A DNA stretch of 64,000 nucleotides from DATEPR01 sp036491115 (lineage in GTDB: Bacteria; Actinomycetota; Actinomycetes; Mycobacteriales; Pseudonocardiaceae), in contig DASXCQ010000094.1 of assembly GCA_036491115.1 (NCBI GenBank), positions 1-64,000 on the forward strand, read 5' to 3'. Numbering within the stretch: the first letter of the stretch is position 1; every line of letters starts with the position of its first letter. Below, in pieces: positions 48,916-57,257 of this stretch. A program made the position numbers and the translations under genes. Below the pieces are notes generated by a model. It saw only the letters and a list, made by a program, of their open reading frames with translations, was not told where the DNA came from and did not search any database.

Positions 48916-48939
48916 CAGTGGCCACGGCTGTGGCCACTG
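48916..48939 (-). promoter_or_regulatory. Hairpin in the cold shock gene leader
   Basis: CAGTGGCCAC (48916-48925) and GTGGCCACTG (48930-48939) form a perfect 10-bp stem with a four-base loop, 33 bases upstream of the csp ATG. It could affect stability or temperature-dependent translation. No T-run follows. The rest of 48884-49310 shows no gene. Confidence 0.5.
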
Positions 48940-49310
48940 GGCCGGTTTCAGACGGCGACTTCTCCGGCTGACCGAGAGGAAACTCATCCGCCCGTAACGT
49001 CGTTTCACGAGCGTGTACCACACGAACACAGAAACTACGACCAAGGACAGCTAACCACAGGATCCACCGGTGCTCTACCCGGCAAGACGGGTGGCGCACC
49101 CCACACGGGGAATCACCAAATTTCCCCCGACGGCCGCTTGACCAGCGACGAACCGGTGACCCCGTCCGGGGCGCGAGCGCCGTTCGAGTGGCAAGTAGGG
49201 TGCAGGGAGTAGCCGGCCGCCGCGCGCCGCCGCGCGACCCTCGCAGCGCAGCGGGCCGCCCCCGACGAACCGGCTGGCGACCGGACATGGACCAGGAACG
49301 GGGCCGACGG

Positions 49311-50804
49311 ATGACGCTGCGGGCAGCACCCAGGGCGGTGGCCGGCATCGCGCTCACCCTCGCGGCCGTCACCCTGGTGAGTGCGTGCGCGGGCCAGGAG
49401 ATCCCCGGTCGACCCAGGCCGTCGGTGGACGCCAGTCCGGGTGACGTGGCCGGATTACCGGTCACCGAGGGTCCCAGCGGACTACGGCCCGGGGTGCCGG
49501 CGGCCCGGCTGAAGGTGCACGGCTACGCCGGCACCGCGGTGGACCGGTTGGCCGTGGACGCCGTGTCCGACATCGACACCTACTGGACGAAGACCCTGCC
49601 GACCGCATTCGGCCGCAAATTCCGACCGGTGCGCCGACTGGTGTCGTTCAACTCTTCCGGTGGCAGCGCCCAGATCTGCGGGCGCAGCACGGCTGGAGCG
49701 GACACCGCCTTCTACTGCGCGTCCCAGGACAGCGTGTCCTGGGACCGGGGCGTGCTGCTGCCGTCGCTGGACCAGACCTTCGGCCCGATGTCCGTGGTGA
49801 CCGTGCTGGCGCACGAGATGGGGCGCGCCGTGCAGCACCGGCTCGGCGTCACCCAGGCCACGCCGGTGATCGTGCAGGAGCAGCAGGCCGACTGCTACGC
49901 GGGCGCGTTCATCCGGTGGGTGGCCGACGGCCACGCCAAGCACTTCCGGCTGTCCACCGGCGACGGCCTGAACGAGGTCATGGCAACGATGATGTTCATC
50001 AAGGACGACGCGTCGCCGGCACCCGCCGACCCGGACGGCACCCACGGCAGCTCGTTCGACAGGATCACCGCGTTCCAGTTCGGCTTCACCCAGGGGCCCG
50101 TGCGGTGCAGCAAGATCGACAACGCCGAGGTGGCGCAGCGGGTCACCGAGCTGGGCTTCACCAAGGCGGCCGAGGCGCACGGCAACGAGCCGGTCGACGA
50201 CGCCAGCCTGGCACTGCTCGGGCAGAGCCTGAACGCCGCGTTCCGCCAGGACATGCAGGCACCCACCATCGTGTCGAACACCGGCAGCTGCGCCGATGGC
50301 ACCAGCACGGCGCCTGCCTCATTCTGCCCGCAGGACAACACGATCGCCGTCGACGAGCAGGCGCTGAACACGCTGGCCGCGCTCCCACCGAACGGCGAGC
50401 CGGGACCGGCCGACGCCGAGTCGACGTCCACCACGAGCCCCGGGCCGACCGGTCCGGGGCTGGGTGACTTCGCCGCGTTCGCCGAGGTGGCGTCCCGCTA
50501 CGCGCTGGCCGTGCAGCGGTCGCTGGGCATCCCGCTGGACGACAGGAACGCCGGGCTGCGCACCGCATGCCTGACCGGCGCGTGGGCCGGCGTCATCCGG
50601 CACCACACGTCCACCGACCCCACAGAGCAGCTGCTGCTCGGGCCGGGCGACCTGGACGAGGCCGTGGCCGAACTGCTGTCGCCGACCAGCGAGATCGCCT
50701 CGGACGTGCACGGCGACCGGGTGCCGTCCGGGTTCGCCAGGGTGTCGTCGTTCCAGGAGGGGTTCCTGCAGGGCTCGACGGTCTGCACATCCCAGTTCGG
50801 CTGA
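49311..50804 (+). CDS. Lipoprotein related to neutral zinc metallopeptidases, with altered HExxH
   Basis: This 497-residue exported lipoprotein has a signal with lipobox VSAC (Cys26). The domain resembles the neutral zinc metallopeptidase family, in which HEYGHHVQ binds zinc. Here the motif reads HEMGRAVQ at 168-175: His168 and Glu169 remain, but the second His is Arg172. The downstream QEQQADCYAGAF (third-ligand region) is kept. Loss of one zinc ligand suggests an inactive or changed peptidase. A second partial ADCYAG-like lobe (ACLTGAW, FQEGFLQG) lies near the C-terminus. ATG 49311 is preferred; ATG 49287 adds eight residues. Confidence 0.8.
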   Translation: MTLRAAPRAVAGIALTLAAVTLVSACAGQEIPGRPRPSVDASPGDVAGLPVTEGPSGLRPGVPAARLKVHGYAGTAVDRLAVDAVSDIDTYWTKTLPTAFGRKFRPVRRLVSFNSSGGSAQICGRSTAGADTAFYCASQDSVSWDRGVLLPSLDQTFGPMSVVTVLAHEMGRAVQHRLGVTQATPVIVQEQQADCYAGAFIRWVADGHAKHFRLSTGDGLNEVMATMMFIKDDASPAPADPDGTHGSSFDRITAFQFGFTQGPVRCSKIDNAEVAQRVTELGFTKAAEAHGNEPVDDASLALLGQSLNAAFRQDMQAPTIVSNTGSCADGTSTAPASFCPQDNTIAVDEQALNTLAALPPNGEPGPADAESTSTTSPGPTGPGLGDFAAFAEVASRYALAVQRSLGIPLDDRNAGLRTACLTGAWAGVIRHHTSTDPTEQLLLGPGDLDEAVAELLSPTSEIASDVHGDRVPSGFARVSSFQEGFLQGSTVCTSQFG

Positions 50805-50810
50805 GCGGAC

Positions 50811-51782
50811 TCAGAACAGCGCGTTGGCGAGGTCCCTGCGGGCCTTGAGCACCCTGGGGTCGTCCTGCGGGAACAGGTCGAACAGTTCGAGGACGTGCTT
50901 GCGCACGTTGTCCCTGTCGTCACCGGAGCTGGATCGGACCGTGCCGATCAGCCGGCGGAAGGCGTCCTCGACGCGCTGCTCGGCCAGTTCCGCGTCGGCG
51001 GCGGCGAGCTGGGCGGGCACGTCGTCGGGTGCCGCGTCCGCCCTGGCCACCGACTCCGGGTCGGCGCCGTCCACCCTGGCCATGAACCGGACCTGGGCGA
51101 TGGCCGTCTTGGCCTGCTCGTTCGCCGGCTCGTTGTCCAGGATGCGCTGGTAGGCGGCCTCGGCCTCGGCGAAGTCGCCACGCTCCAGGGCGTCCTCGGC
51201 GGCGGTGAACCTGGGGTCGTCCGGCTCCTCCGGTTCCTCGCCCTCCTGGGCCGGGGCCTCGTCGCTCTCGGCGTCGGAGATGCCGGGCAGCTGGTCGCGC
51301 AGGGCGTTGAGCAGCGAGTCGATCCACTGGCGCACCTGGGGTTCTGGCTGGGCACCGGCGAAGGCGTCGACGGGCTGGCCGCCCGCGATGGCCACGACCG
51401 TCGGGATCGACTGCACGCCGAACAGCTGCGCGATCCTCGGGTTGGCGTCGACGTCCACGGTGGCCAGCACCCAGGCACCGGCGTCGGCCTCGACGAGCCG
51501 CTCCAGGACCGGGGACAGCTGCTTGCACGGACCGCACCACGTGGCCCACAGGTCGACGACCACGAGCACCGACATCGAACGGTCGATGACCTCGGTCTGG
51601 AATGTCGCCTCGGTGACCTCGACGACCAGCTGGTTCGACGCACCCGAGGCGTCGGCGCCGGCCTCACCGGTGGCCGCCTGCCGGCTGGCGGCGTCGGCAC
51701 GTGCCTTCACCGCGGACAGGTCGACCGCGCCGGTCAGCGCGGCGGAGAGGGCTGCATTCTGGCGGGGGCTCGGCCTTGTCAC
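50811..51782 (-). CDS. Thioredoxin-like protein with TPR C-terminus (Rv1324/YbbN-like)
   Basis: The protein has 323 residues with a thioredoxin domain (about 55-160) containing WCGPC at 82-86 and the cis-Pro in QSIPTVVAI. An acidic linker precedes a TPR-like helical domain (about 195-320). E. coli YbbN (CnoX) is a comparable chaperedoxin, although its thioredoxin active site is altered; here both cysteines are intact. The gene stop is seven bases from the convergent lipoprotein stop. GTG 51782 is the start. Rv1324 has this architecture and similar neighbours. Confidence 0.92.
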   Translation of the reverse strand: MTRPSPRQNAALSAALTGAVDLSAVKARADAASRQAATGEAGADASGASNQLVVEVTEATFQTEVIDRSMSVLVVVDLWATWCGPCKQLSPVLERLVEADAGAWVLATVDVDANPRIAQLFGVQSIPTVVAIAGGQPVDAFAGAQPEPQVRQWIDSLLNALRDQLPGISDAESDEAPAQEGEEPEEPDDPRFTAAEDALERGDFAEAEAAYQRILDNEPANEQAKTAIAQVRFMARVDGADPESVARADAAPDDVPAQLAAADAELAEQRVEDAFRRLIGTVRSSSGDDRDNVRKHVLELFDLFPQDDPRVLKARRDLANALF

Positions 51783-51846
51783 TACACCATCCTGGCACGT
51801 TCGGCGGAGTGCTCGCGGACACCCCGGTCAGCGGGTGGATCTGCTG

Positions 51847-52734
51847 TCACGACAGCTCGGTCAGGGCGTCCAGGCCCATCGGGTTGGCGCGTATGGCCTC
51901 GTTGCCGGTGGCGATCCGCAGGGCCAGCGCGCCCCACAGTTCGAGGAGCCGCTCGGTGCCGGTCTCGCCGATCGCCCGCCACGGCGCCACGGCCGTCTGG
52001 TCGGTCCGGTCCTCGATCCAGCGACGCAGTTCGGCGCCCGCGCCGGTGAGCGCGCCGTCCGGGGTGACCAGGGCGCGGTCGGCGAGCCGGTCGGTGGCCT
52101 CCTGCCACTCGTCGTCCGACCACCGCCGGGCCACCTTCAGGAACGCCGGTTCGAGACGGCGGTCCGCGCCGAACAGCACGAGCGTCTCGCACGGGTCGAG
52201 TTCGGCGTTGACCAGTGCGGCGACGTGACCGTCCCCACGGGACTCGCGCAGCGTGGTCGCCGCCTGCCAGAGCGCCAGGTGCGGCGCGTCCGGCTTGGGC
52301 ACGATGCTGTTGGCCGCGGCCAGGACCCGGCCCGCGGTGGGCGCTGCGGCGGCCGCCTGGACCGCCAGTTCGGCCGCCTCGGCCAGTTCGGCGCCTCCCA
52401 CCACGTCCTCGCCGAGCAGGCGGCGCAGCGCGCCGTCCGCGCCGGCCAGCCGCGCGGCCAGGTACGCCTTCGGCTCGGCCAGCTCCCAGGCCGCCGGGAT
52501 GGCCTTGCCGACGCGGATCGGGTGGAAGTTGTAGAAGACCGACGTGACGATCTCCGGCGGCACGGCACCCAGCGGCGCCGCGCGCATCGCGAAGTAGCTC
52601 ATCCAGCCGCCCTGGCAGCCCAGGGCCTCCGCGGCCGCCCGCGACTCCGGGGTGAAGTACGTGACCGCGTGGTACGTCTCGAAACGCACCCACATCCTGC
52701 GGGCCGTCGCCGCCAGATCCGTCGCTGTCGTCAT
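51847..52734 (-). CDS. SCO6745/SalK family protein of unknown function
   Basis: This 295-residue protein is Ala- and Leu-rich and mostly helical. It opens RRMWVRFETYHAVTYFTPE and contains WELAEPKAYLAAR and VFYNFHPIRV. It resembles the actinobacterial SCO6745 family; no catalytic motif is obvious and the function is unknown. ATG 52734 lies seven bases after TAGGAT (52747-52742), indicating a leaderless mRNA. A TetR-type palindrome sits just upstream. Confidence 0.72.
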   Translation of the reverse strand: MTTATDLAATARRMWVRFETYHAVTYFTPESRAAAEALGCQGGWMSYFAMRAAPLGAVPPEIVTSVFYNFHPIRVGKAIPAAWELAEPKAYLAARLAGADGALRRLLGEDVVGGAELAEAAELAVQAAAAAPTAGRVLAAANSIVPKPDAPHLALWQAATTLRESRGDGHVAALVNAELDPCETLVLFGADRRLEPAFLKVARRWSDDEWQEATDRLADRALVTPDGALTGAGAELRRWIEDRTDQTAVAPWRAIGETGTERLLELWGALALRIATGNEAIRANPMGLDALTELS

Positions 52735-52745
52735 GCGCGATATCC

Positions 52746-52760
52746 TAGAACAGCGCTCTA
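52746..52760. promoter_or_regulatory. Imperfect 15-base palindrome at the SCO6745-like promoter
   Basis: TAGAACAGCGCTCTA overlaps the -10 TAGGAT edge and the isobutyryl-CoA mutase stop codon. Arms TAGA/TCTA are perfect with a partly paired centre, like many TetR-family operators. Confidence 0.4.
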
Positions 52761-54458
52761 AAATCGGGCCGGTTCGGTGTAGGTGCCCCAGACATCGCGC
52801 AGCGCGTCACAGATCTCGCCCAGCGTCGCCTCGACACGCGCCGCGGCCAGCATCGGCTCGATCATGTTGCCCTCGCCCCTGGCCACCTCGACCATCGTGG
52901 CCAGGGCGGCGTCCACGTCGGCCTGGTCGCGGGCCGCCCGCCGGCCGCCGAGCAGCGCGTTCTGCTCGCGCTCCACCTCGTGGCTGACCCGCATGATCTC
53001 CAGGTCGTCGGCTGAGTTGTCGACCAGTGTGTGCACGCCGACCATCTGCTTCTCCTCCTTCTCCAGCGCCCGCTGGTAGGCGAAGGCGGAGTCGGCGATC
53101 GCGCCGGTGAACCAGCCGTCCTCGATGCCGCGCAGGATGCCGGAGGTCATCTCGCCGATCGGGTGGTCGCCGTCCGGCACAGCCTGCCGGGCCATGTCCT
53201 TGATCCGGTCGAAGATCCGCTCGGCGTCGGCCTCGATCTTGTCGGTGAGCGCCTCGACGTACCAGGAGCCGCCCAGCGGGTCGGCCACATTGGTCACGCC
53301 GGTCTCGGCCATGATCACCTGCTGGGTGCGCAGCGCGATCTTCGCCGCCTTCTCACTGGGCAGCGCCAGCACCTCGTCCAGCGCGTTGGTGTGCAGCGAG
53401 TTGGTGCCGCCGAGCACCGCGGCCAGCGCCTCGACGGCGGTGCGCACCACGTTGTTGTCCGGCTGCTGCGCGGTGAGCGAGACGCCCGCGGTCTGGGTGT
53501 GGAAGCGCAGCCACTGGGCCTTCTCGGTGGTGGCGCCGTAGACGTCGCGCAGCCACCGCGCCCAGATCCGGCGGGCGGCCCGGAACTTGGCGATCTCCTC
53601 GAAGAAGTCGATGTGCGCGTCGAAGAAGAAGCTCAGGCCGGGCGCGAAGCGGTCCACGTCCATGCCGCGTGACTTGCCGAGTTCGACGTAGGCGAAGCCG
53701 TCCGCGAGGGTGAACGCCAACTCCTCCGCGGCCGTCGAGCCTGCTTCGCGGATGTGGTAGCCGGACACCGACAACGGCTTGTACGCGGGGATGTGCTCGC
53801 CGCAGTACTCCATCAGGTCGCCGATCAGGCGCAGGTGCGGCTCGGGCGCGAACAGCCACTCCTTCTGCGCGATGTACTCCTTGAAGATGTCGGTCTGCAG
53901 TGTGCCGTCCAGCCGGCCGAGGTCGGCGCCCTGCCGCTCGGCGGCCACCAGGTACATGCAGAACACCGGCACCGCGGGACCGGAGATCGTCATCGACGTG
54001 GTGACGTCGGCCAGCGGGATGTCGGCGAACAGCACGTCCATGTCGGCGGCCGAGTCGATGGCCACACCGCAGTGGCCGACCTCGCCGAGACTGCGCGGGT
54101 CGTCCGAGTCGCGGCCCATCAGCGTGGGCATGTCGAACGCGACGGACAGGCCGCCACCGCCGCCGGCCAGCAGCATCTTGTAGCGCTCGTTGGTCTGGCG
54201 GGCGTTGCCGAACCCGGCGAACTGCCGGATCGTCCACTGCTTGCCCCGGTAGCCGGTGGCGTACAGACCGCGGGTGAACGGGAACTCCCCCGGCCAGCCG
54301 ATCCGGTCGAAGCCGGCGACCGTGTCGCCATCGGCCGGTCCGTACACCGGCTCGACCTCGACGCCGGACAGCGTGGTGAAGTCGGCGTCCCGCACCTTGG
54401 CCGCCGCGAACCGCTGCGCCCAGCGCTGCCTGCCCGCCTCGATGTCACCGTTGCCCAT
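52758..54458 (-). CDS. icmA: Isobutyryl-CoA mutase large subunit
   Basis: This B12-dependent carbon-skeleton mutase subunit has 566 residues. Its length equals IcmA and it lacks the C-terminal B12-binding domain, so it needs a small partner (IcmB) not in the window. Substrate-defining residues separate it from methylmalonyl-CoA mutase: Tyr89 and Arg207 of the latter, which hold the carboxylate, are Phe80 (TIRQFAGF) and Gln198 (KEYIAQ) here. These are exactly the isobutyryl-CoA mutase positions. It would interconvert isobutyryl- and n-butyryl-CoA. ATG 54458 has GGGAGG upstream. It diverges from a MarR gene across a palindrome that overlaps its likely -10 TACTAT. Confidence 0.9.
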   Translation of the reverse strand: MGNGDIEAGRQRWAQRFAAAKVRDADFTTLSGVEVEPVYGPADGDTVAGFDRIGWPGEFPFTRGLYATGYRGKQWTIRQFAGFGNARQTNERYKMLLAGGGGGLSVAFDMPTLMGRDSDDPRSLGEVGHCGVAIDSAADMDVLFADIPLADVTTSMTISGPAVPVFCMYLVAAERQGADLGRLDGTLQTDIFKEYIAQKEWLFAPEPHLRLIGDLMEYCGEHIPAYKPLSVSGYHIREAGSTAAEELAFTLADGFAYVELGKSRGMDVDRFAPGLSFFFDAHIDFFEEIAKFRAARRIWARWLRDVYGATTEKAQWLRFHTQTAGVSLTAQQPDNNVVRTAVEALAAVLGGTNSLHTNALDEVLALPSEKAAKIALRTQQVIMAETGVTNVADPLGGSWYVEALTDKIEADAERIFDRIKDMARQAVPDGDHPIGEMTSGILRGIEDGWFTGAIADSAFAYQRALEKEEKQMVGVHTLVDNSADDLEIMRVSHEVEREQNALLGGRRAARDQADVDAALATMVEVARGEGNMIEPMLAAARVEATLGEICDALRDVWGTYTEPARF

Positions 54459-54491
54459 GGTCGCCTCCCGCCACACTCCTCTGACGACCGA

Positions 54492-54509
54492 TAGTAGGAC
54501 GTCCAACTA
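54492..54509. promoter_or_regulatory. 18-bp palindromic operator between icmA and marR
   Basis: TAGTAGGACGTCCAACTA reads the same on the other strand except for one mismatched pair. It overlaps TACTAT, a possible icmA -10 element, and lies 119 bases before the MarR start. Size and symmetry fit a MarR-family dimer site. Confidence 0.6.
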
Positions 54510-54627
54510 AATTTCGCCGCTGTGTGCCTGAACACGCGCACTACGGAAGACGGTCGATCACGCGCCGCCGACCGGCGGGGGGCCGCAGGTTCCCGAAGGC
54601 CCATACCCGCTGGTAATTTCGGGTGCC

Positions 54628-55128
54628 ATGGTCCCCGAGTCGCTGCCGTTCGATCCCATCGCCCGAGCGGCGACGCTCTGGGGGGAGCACGTGGGCACAC
54701 CCACGGTGATGGCGGCTGTGACCAGCATCATGCGGGTCCAGCAGATCCTGCAGTCCGCGGTAGACGCCGCGCTGCGGCCGCACGGGCTGACGTTCGCCCG
54801 CTACGAGGCCCTCGTCCTGTTGTACTTCTCCAAGCGCGGCAGCCTGCCCATGCGGGTCATGGGCCAGCGGCTGCAACTGCACCCGACGAGCGTCACCAAC
54901 ATCGTCGACCGCCTGGAGGCCGACGGCCTGGTCAAACGCATCCCGCACCCCACGGACCGGCGCACCACGCTGGTGGAGATCACCGAGGCCGGGCGGGAGC
55001 GCAGGCTGGCCGCCACCGAGGCGGTCACAGCGGTCGACTTCGGGCTGCGCGGCCTCACCGACCGGCAGACCGAGGCGCTCACCGACCTGCTGGCCAAGGT
55101 GCGCCGGGCGTCCGGCGACTTCGCCTGA
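54628..55128 (+). CDS. MarR-family transcriptional regulator
   Basis: This 166-residue winged-helix dimer has a recognition helix region QLHPTSVTNIVDRLEADGLV (about 85-104) and the wing HPTDRRTTLVEIT. An N-terminal extension precedes the core. It is divergent from icmA, and the palindrome 54492-54509 is its best candidate operator, so it probably represses icmA in response to an acyl-CoA or carboxylic acid. TAATTT lies eight bases before ATG 54628, consistent with a nearly leaderless transcript. A tandem 18-20-base repeat begins at its stop codon. Confidence 0.9.
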   Translation: MVPESLPFDPIARAATLWGEHVGTPTVMAAVTSIMRVQQILQSAVDAALRPHGLTFARYEALVLLYFSKRGSLPMRVMGQRLQLHPTSVTNIVDRLEADGLVKRIPHPTDRRTTLVEITEAGRERRLAATEAVTAVDFGLRGLTDRQTEALTDLLAKVRRASGDFA

Positions 55129-55421
55129 CCGACAGCGCCTTTCCTGACCGACAGCGCCTTCCTGACGACAGCGTGTCGTCCGTTCTGTGGTCGACCGGCC
55201 TGCGGGGCCATGGGCCCAGCCACATGGCGGTCGGTTGGCGTGTCGTCCATCCCGCGGACGACACACCCGGCGCCTCCCACCAGTGTCGCCATCCGGGCGT
55301 TCCGGCCGGCGAGTCGTCCATCCAACGGCCGACACGCCGGCGCACAGCCATGCCGTCCGGACGGGACCGCGCTGGGTCGAGGCAGGTTGGCGCGAGTCGG
55401 CCGCCGAACGGACGACACGCC
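55125..55421. repeat. Tandem micro-repeat plus second cluster of palindromic repeats
   Basis: Directly at the MarR stop, CTGACCGACAGCGCCTT is repeated twice with a third partial copy (55125-55172). Then four palindromic units follow near 55171, 55238, 55311 and 55394. The one at 55238 is perfect: GTGTCGTCC and GGACGACAC around seven bases. Others have one or two mismatches, and the last is inverted relative to the first. This is the same family as at 45013-45420 and again lies between convergent stops (MarR and phospholipase C-like). I see no gene in 55129-55530. Confidence 0.75.
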
Positions 55422-55482
55422 AACGCCGGCAGCCAGCCCGTCGCCACGCGCCATGGGATCGGGCGTGACCCGGCACACGAAA

Positions 55483-55511
55483 CGGGGAGGACCGGTCGCC
55501 GGCCCTCCCCG
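55483..55511 (-). terminator. Terminator hairpin of the phospholipase C-like gene
   Basis: CGGGGAGG and CCTCCCCG with an inner CCGG/CCGG pair close a three-base loop, 20 bases after the stop of the minus-strand gene. Confidence 0.6.
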
Positions 55512-55530
55512 CCGCTGACGTGCCGCAGGC

Positions 55531-56991
55531 TCAGCCCACGTGCTTGCGGCCACCCTTTTCCTGCACCGGGAGGCTCTGGTCGGCCCCCGGCAGCGGCGGC
55601 GCGGGCAACTGCGACGACGTGTACGCCGCGTAGGTGAGCTGGCCGGAGGTGTCCGGCAGCACCGGCGGTTCGGCTGCCCGGTCGTGGAACCGGAACACCG
55701 AGGTCAGGTCGCCGAAGTTCTGGCGCCGCCAGTCGCTGATGTTGGTCTCCTTGACGCCGGTCATGACCTCGAGGAAACGCAGCACCGAGGTGTGGTCGAA
55801 CGGCTCGCTGCTCAGCCAGCCACCGGCGGTCCACGGCGAGATGATGATCGCCGGCACCCGGAAGCCGGCACCCACCGACAGGCCGTTGCCCGGGGTCCCG
55901 CCGGGCGAGGTCTTGGTGACGAACTCACCGGGCGTCCCGGCCGGCGGGATCGGCGGCACCACATGGTCGAACAGGCCGTCGTTCTCGTCGTAGTCCAGGA
56001 TGAACACGGTCTTGGCCCACACCTCGGGGTTGGCCGCGATCGCGTCGATCTTGCTGGCCACGTAGGCGGCACCGTCGGCCGGCGTGAAGTCCGGGTGCTC
56101 GGACTGGAAGCTCGGCGCGAGGATCCACGACACGGTGGGCAGCAGGTCGTTGCGGGCGTCGAACTCGAACTGGCCCTCGGGCAGCACGGCCAGGCCCTTG
56201 TCGAACAGCGGGTCGCCGGGCTTGGCGGCCTGGAAGTTCGCGAAGTTGGACAGCATGTTGGTGCCGAAGTTGTCCGACTGCTGGTAGACCTTCCAGCTCA
56301 CGCCGGCCGCCTCGAGCCGCTCGGCGTACGTGGTCCAGGTGAAGCCGCCGGCAGGCGCGTTGTTGTCCAGGATCGGGCCCTTGTTCAGGCCGTCCGGGTC
56401 GACGGTGCCGGTCATCCACACCATGCGGTTGGGCCAGGTGGGGCCCAGCACCGAGCAGTAGTAGTTGTCGCACAGGGTGAACGACTCGGCGAGCGCGAAC
56501 TGGAAGGGGATGTCCGAGCGCTCGTGGTAGCCCATGACGAACGGGCCGTTCTTGCCGTCCGCCTTGCGGTGGGCGGGCAGCCAGCTGTCCATCTTGCCGC
56601 CGTTGAGGGCGTCGTGCTGGACCTGCCAGGCGTGCGACGTGGACGGGATGTGCTGGGCACTGGTGGTGTTGGTGTCCAGGTGGAACGGCAGCGTGAAGCC
56701 GTCCGGGTTCACCGTGTCGGGCTGGAACAGCACGGACCGGCCGTTGGCCAGCTTCTGCCGCTTCGCGTCGTCGAACCCGCGGACACCGGACAGGGTGCCG
56801 TAGTAGTGGTCGAAGGAACGGTTCTCCTGCATGAGCAGGACGATGTGCTTGATGTCTTTCAGGGAGCCGCGCGACGGCGGGGTCGCCGCGAGGGCCTGCT
56901 GGACGTTGGGCGGCATCAGGGTGGCGGCGGCAGCGGCAGCGGCCGCTCCGGCGGCTCCACCCAGTAACCGGCGGCGAGTCAGTTCCGGCAT
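55531..56991 (-). CDS. Tat-exported phospholipase C/acid phosphatase-family phosphoesterase
   Basis: The protein has 486 residues. It opens with a twin-arginine signal (TRRRLLGG, then an Ala-rich stretch ending ALA at about 36). The phosphoesterase domain has IVLLMQENRSFDHYYG, where Glu and Asn are typical metal/catalytic positions, and DYDENDGLFDHV and HTSVLRFLE further on. The family includes bacterial phospholipase C and AcpA-type acid phosphatases, so the substrate is a phospholipid or phosphomonoester outside the cell. ATG 56991 has GGAAAGG upstream. It is divergent from the LacI regulator. Confidence 0.88.
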   Translation of the reverse strand: MPELTRRRLLGGAAGAAAAAAAATLMPPNVQQALAATPPSRGSLKDIKHIVLLMQENRSFDHYYGTLSGVRGFDDAKRQKLANGRSVLFQPDTVNPDGFTLPFHLDTNTTSAQHIPSTSHAWQVQHDALNGGKMDSWLPAHRKADGKNGPFVMGYHERSDIPFQFALAESFTLCDNYYCSVLGPTWPNRMVWMTGTVDPDGLNKGPILDNNAPAGGFTWTTYAERLEAAGVSWKVYQQSDNFGTNMLSNFANFQAAKPGDPLFDKGLAVLPEGQFEFDARNDLLPTVSWILAPSFQSEHPDFTPADGAAYVASKIDAIAANPEVWAKTVFILDYDENDGLFDHVVPPIPPAGTPGEFVTKTSPGGTPGNGLSVGAGFRVPAIIISPWTAGGWLSSEPFDHTSVLRFLEVMTGVKETNISDWRRQNFGDLTSVFRFHDRAAEPPVLPDTSGQLTYAAYTSSQLPAPPLPGADQSLPVQEKGGRKHVG

Positions 56992-57167
56992 CTCATGGCC
57001 TTTCCGGTCAGAAACACGAGACGGGCGCAAAACGTGGTGGCCTTGGCGGTTGTCGACCCTGCCCCTCGAACCCGCCCACGGCGAGGCTCGAACGAGAACA
57101 TCGGAAGAACGCGGGATGAAATGGGACTGTTGGTCGGTTTCTTTGCGCGAGAACGACTTCGCATCAA

Positions 57168-57182
57168 CAGTTGACACAACTG
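57168..57182. promoter_or_regulatory. Palindrome CAGTTG-ACA-CAACTG between plc-like and lacI genes
   Basis: A perfect 6-bp inverted repeat around three bases lies 76 bases before the LacI-type start, in a gap shared with the divergent phosphoesterase. It could be an operator for either gene. Confidence 0.4.
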
Positions 57183-57218
57183 GTTTTCCGGTTCAGTCCG
57201 AAGGGGACGATCGACGGG

Positions 57219-57247
57219 TTGACAGGACGGCGGTGCTGGTGTTCGAT
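57219..57247 (+). promoter_or_regulatory. Promoter of the lacI-manA unit
   Basis: TTGACA (57219-57224), a 17-base spacer, then TTCGAT (57242-57247). The start codon at 57258 has no ribosome site, so the mRNA is probably leaderless or nearly so. Confidence 0.5.
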
Positions 57248-57257
57248 TCCTAGATCG

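Noticed and set aside
48677..49465. 262-residue form of the cold shock protein
   Set aside because: The family is 65-70 residues, and ATG 48883 has a ribosome site. The upstream part runs through the leader and into the lipoprotein gene's complement.
52758..54458. Methylmalonyl-CoA mutase or 2-hydroxyisobutyryl-CoA mutase
   Set aside because: Residues 80 and 198 are Phe and Gln. Methylmalonyl-CoA mutase has Tyr and Arg, and the hydroxyisobutyryl enzyme has Ile at the first position. Length also fits IcmA.
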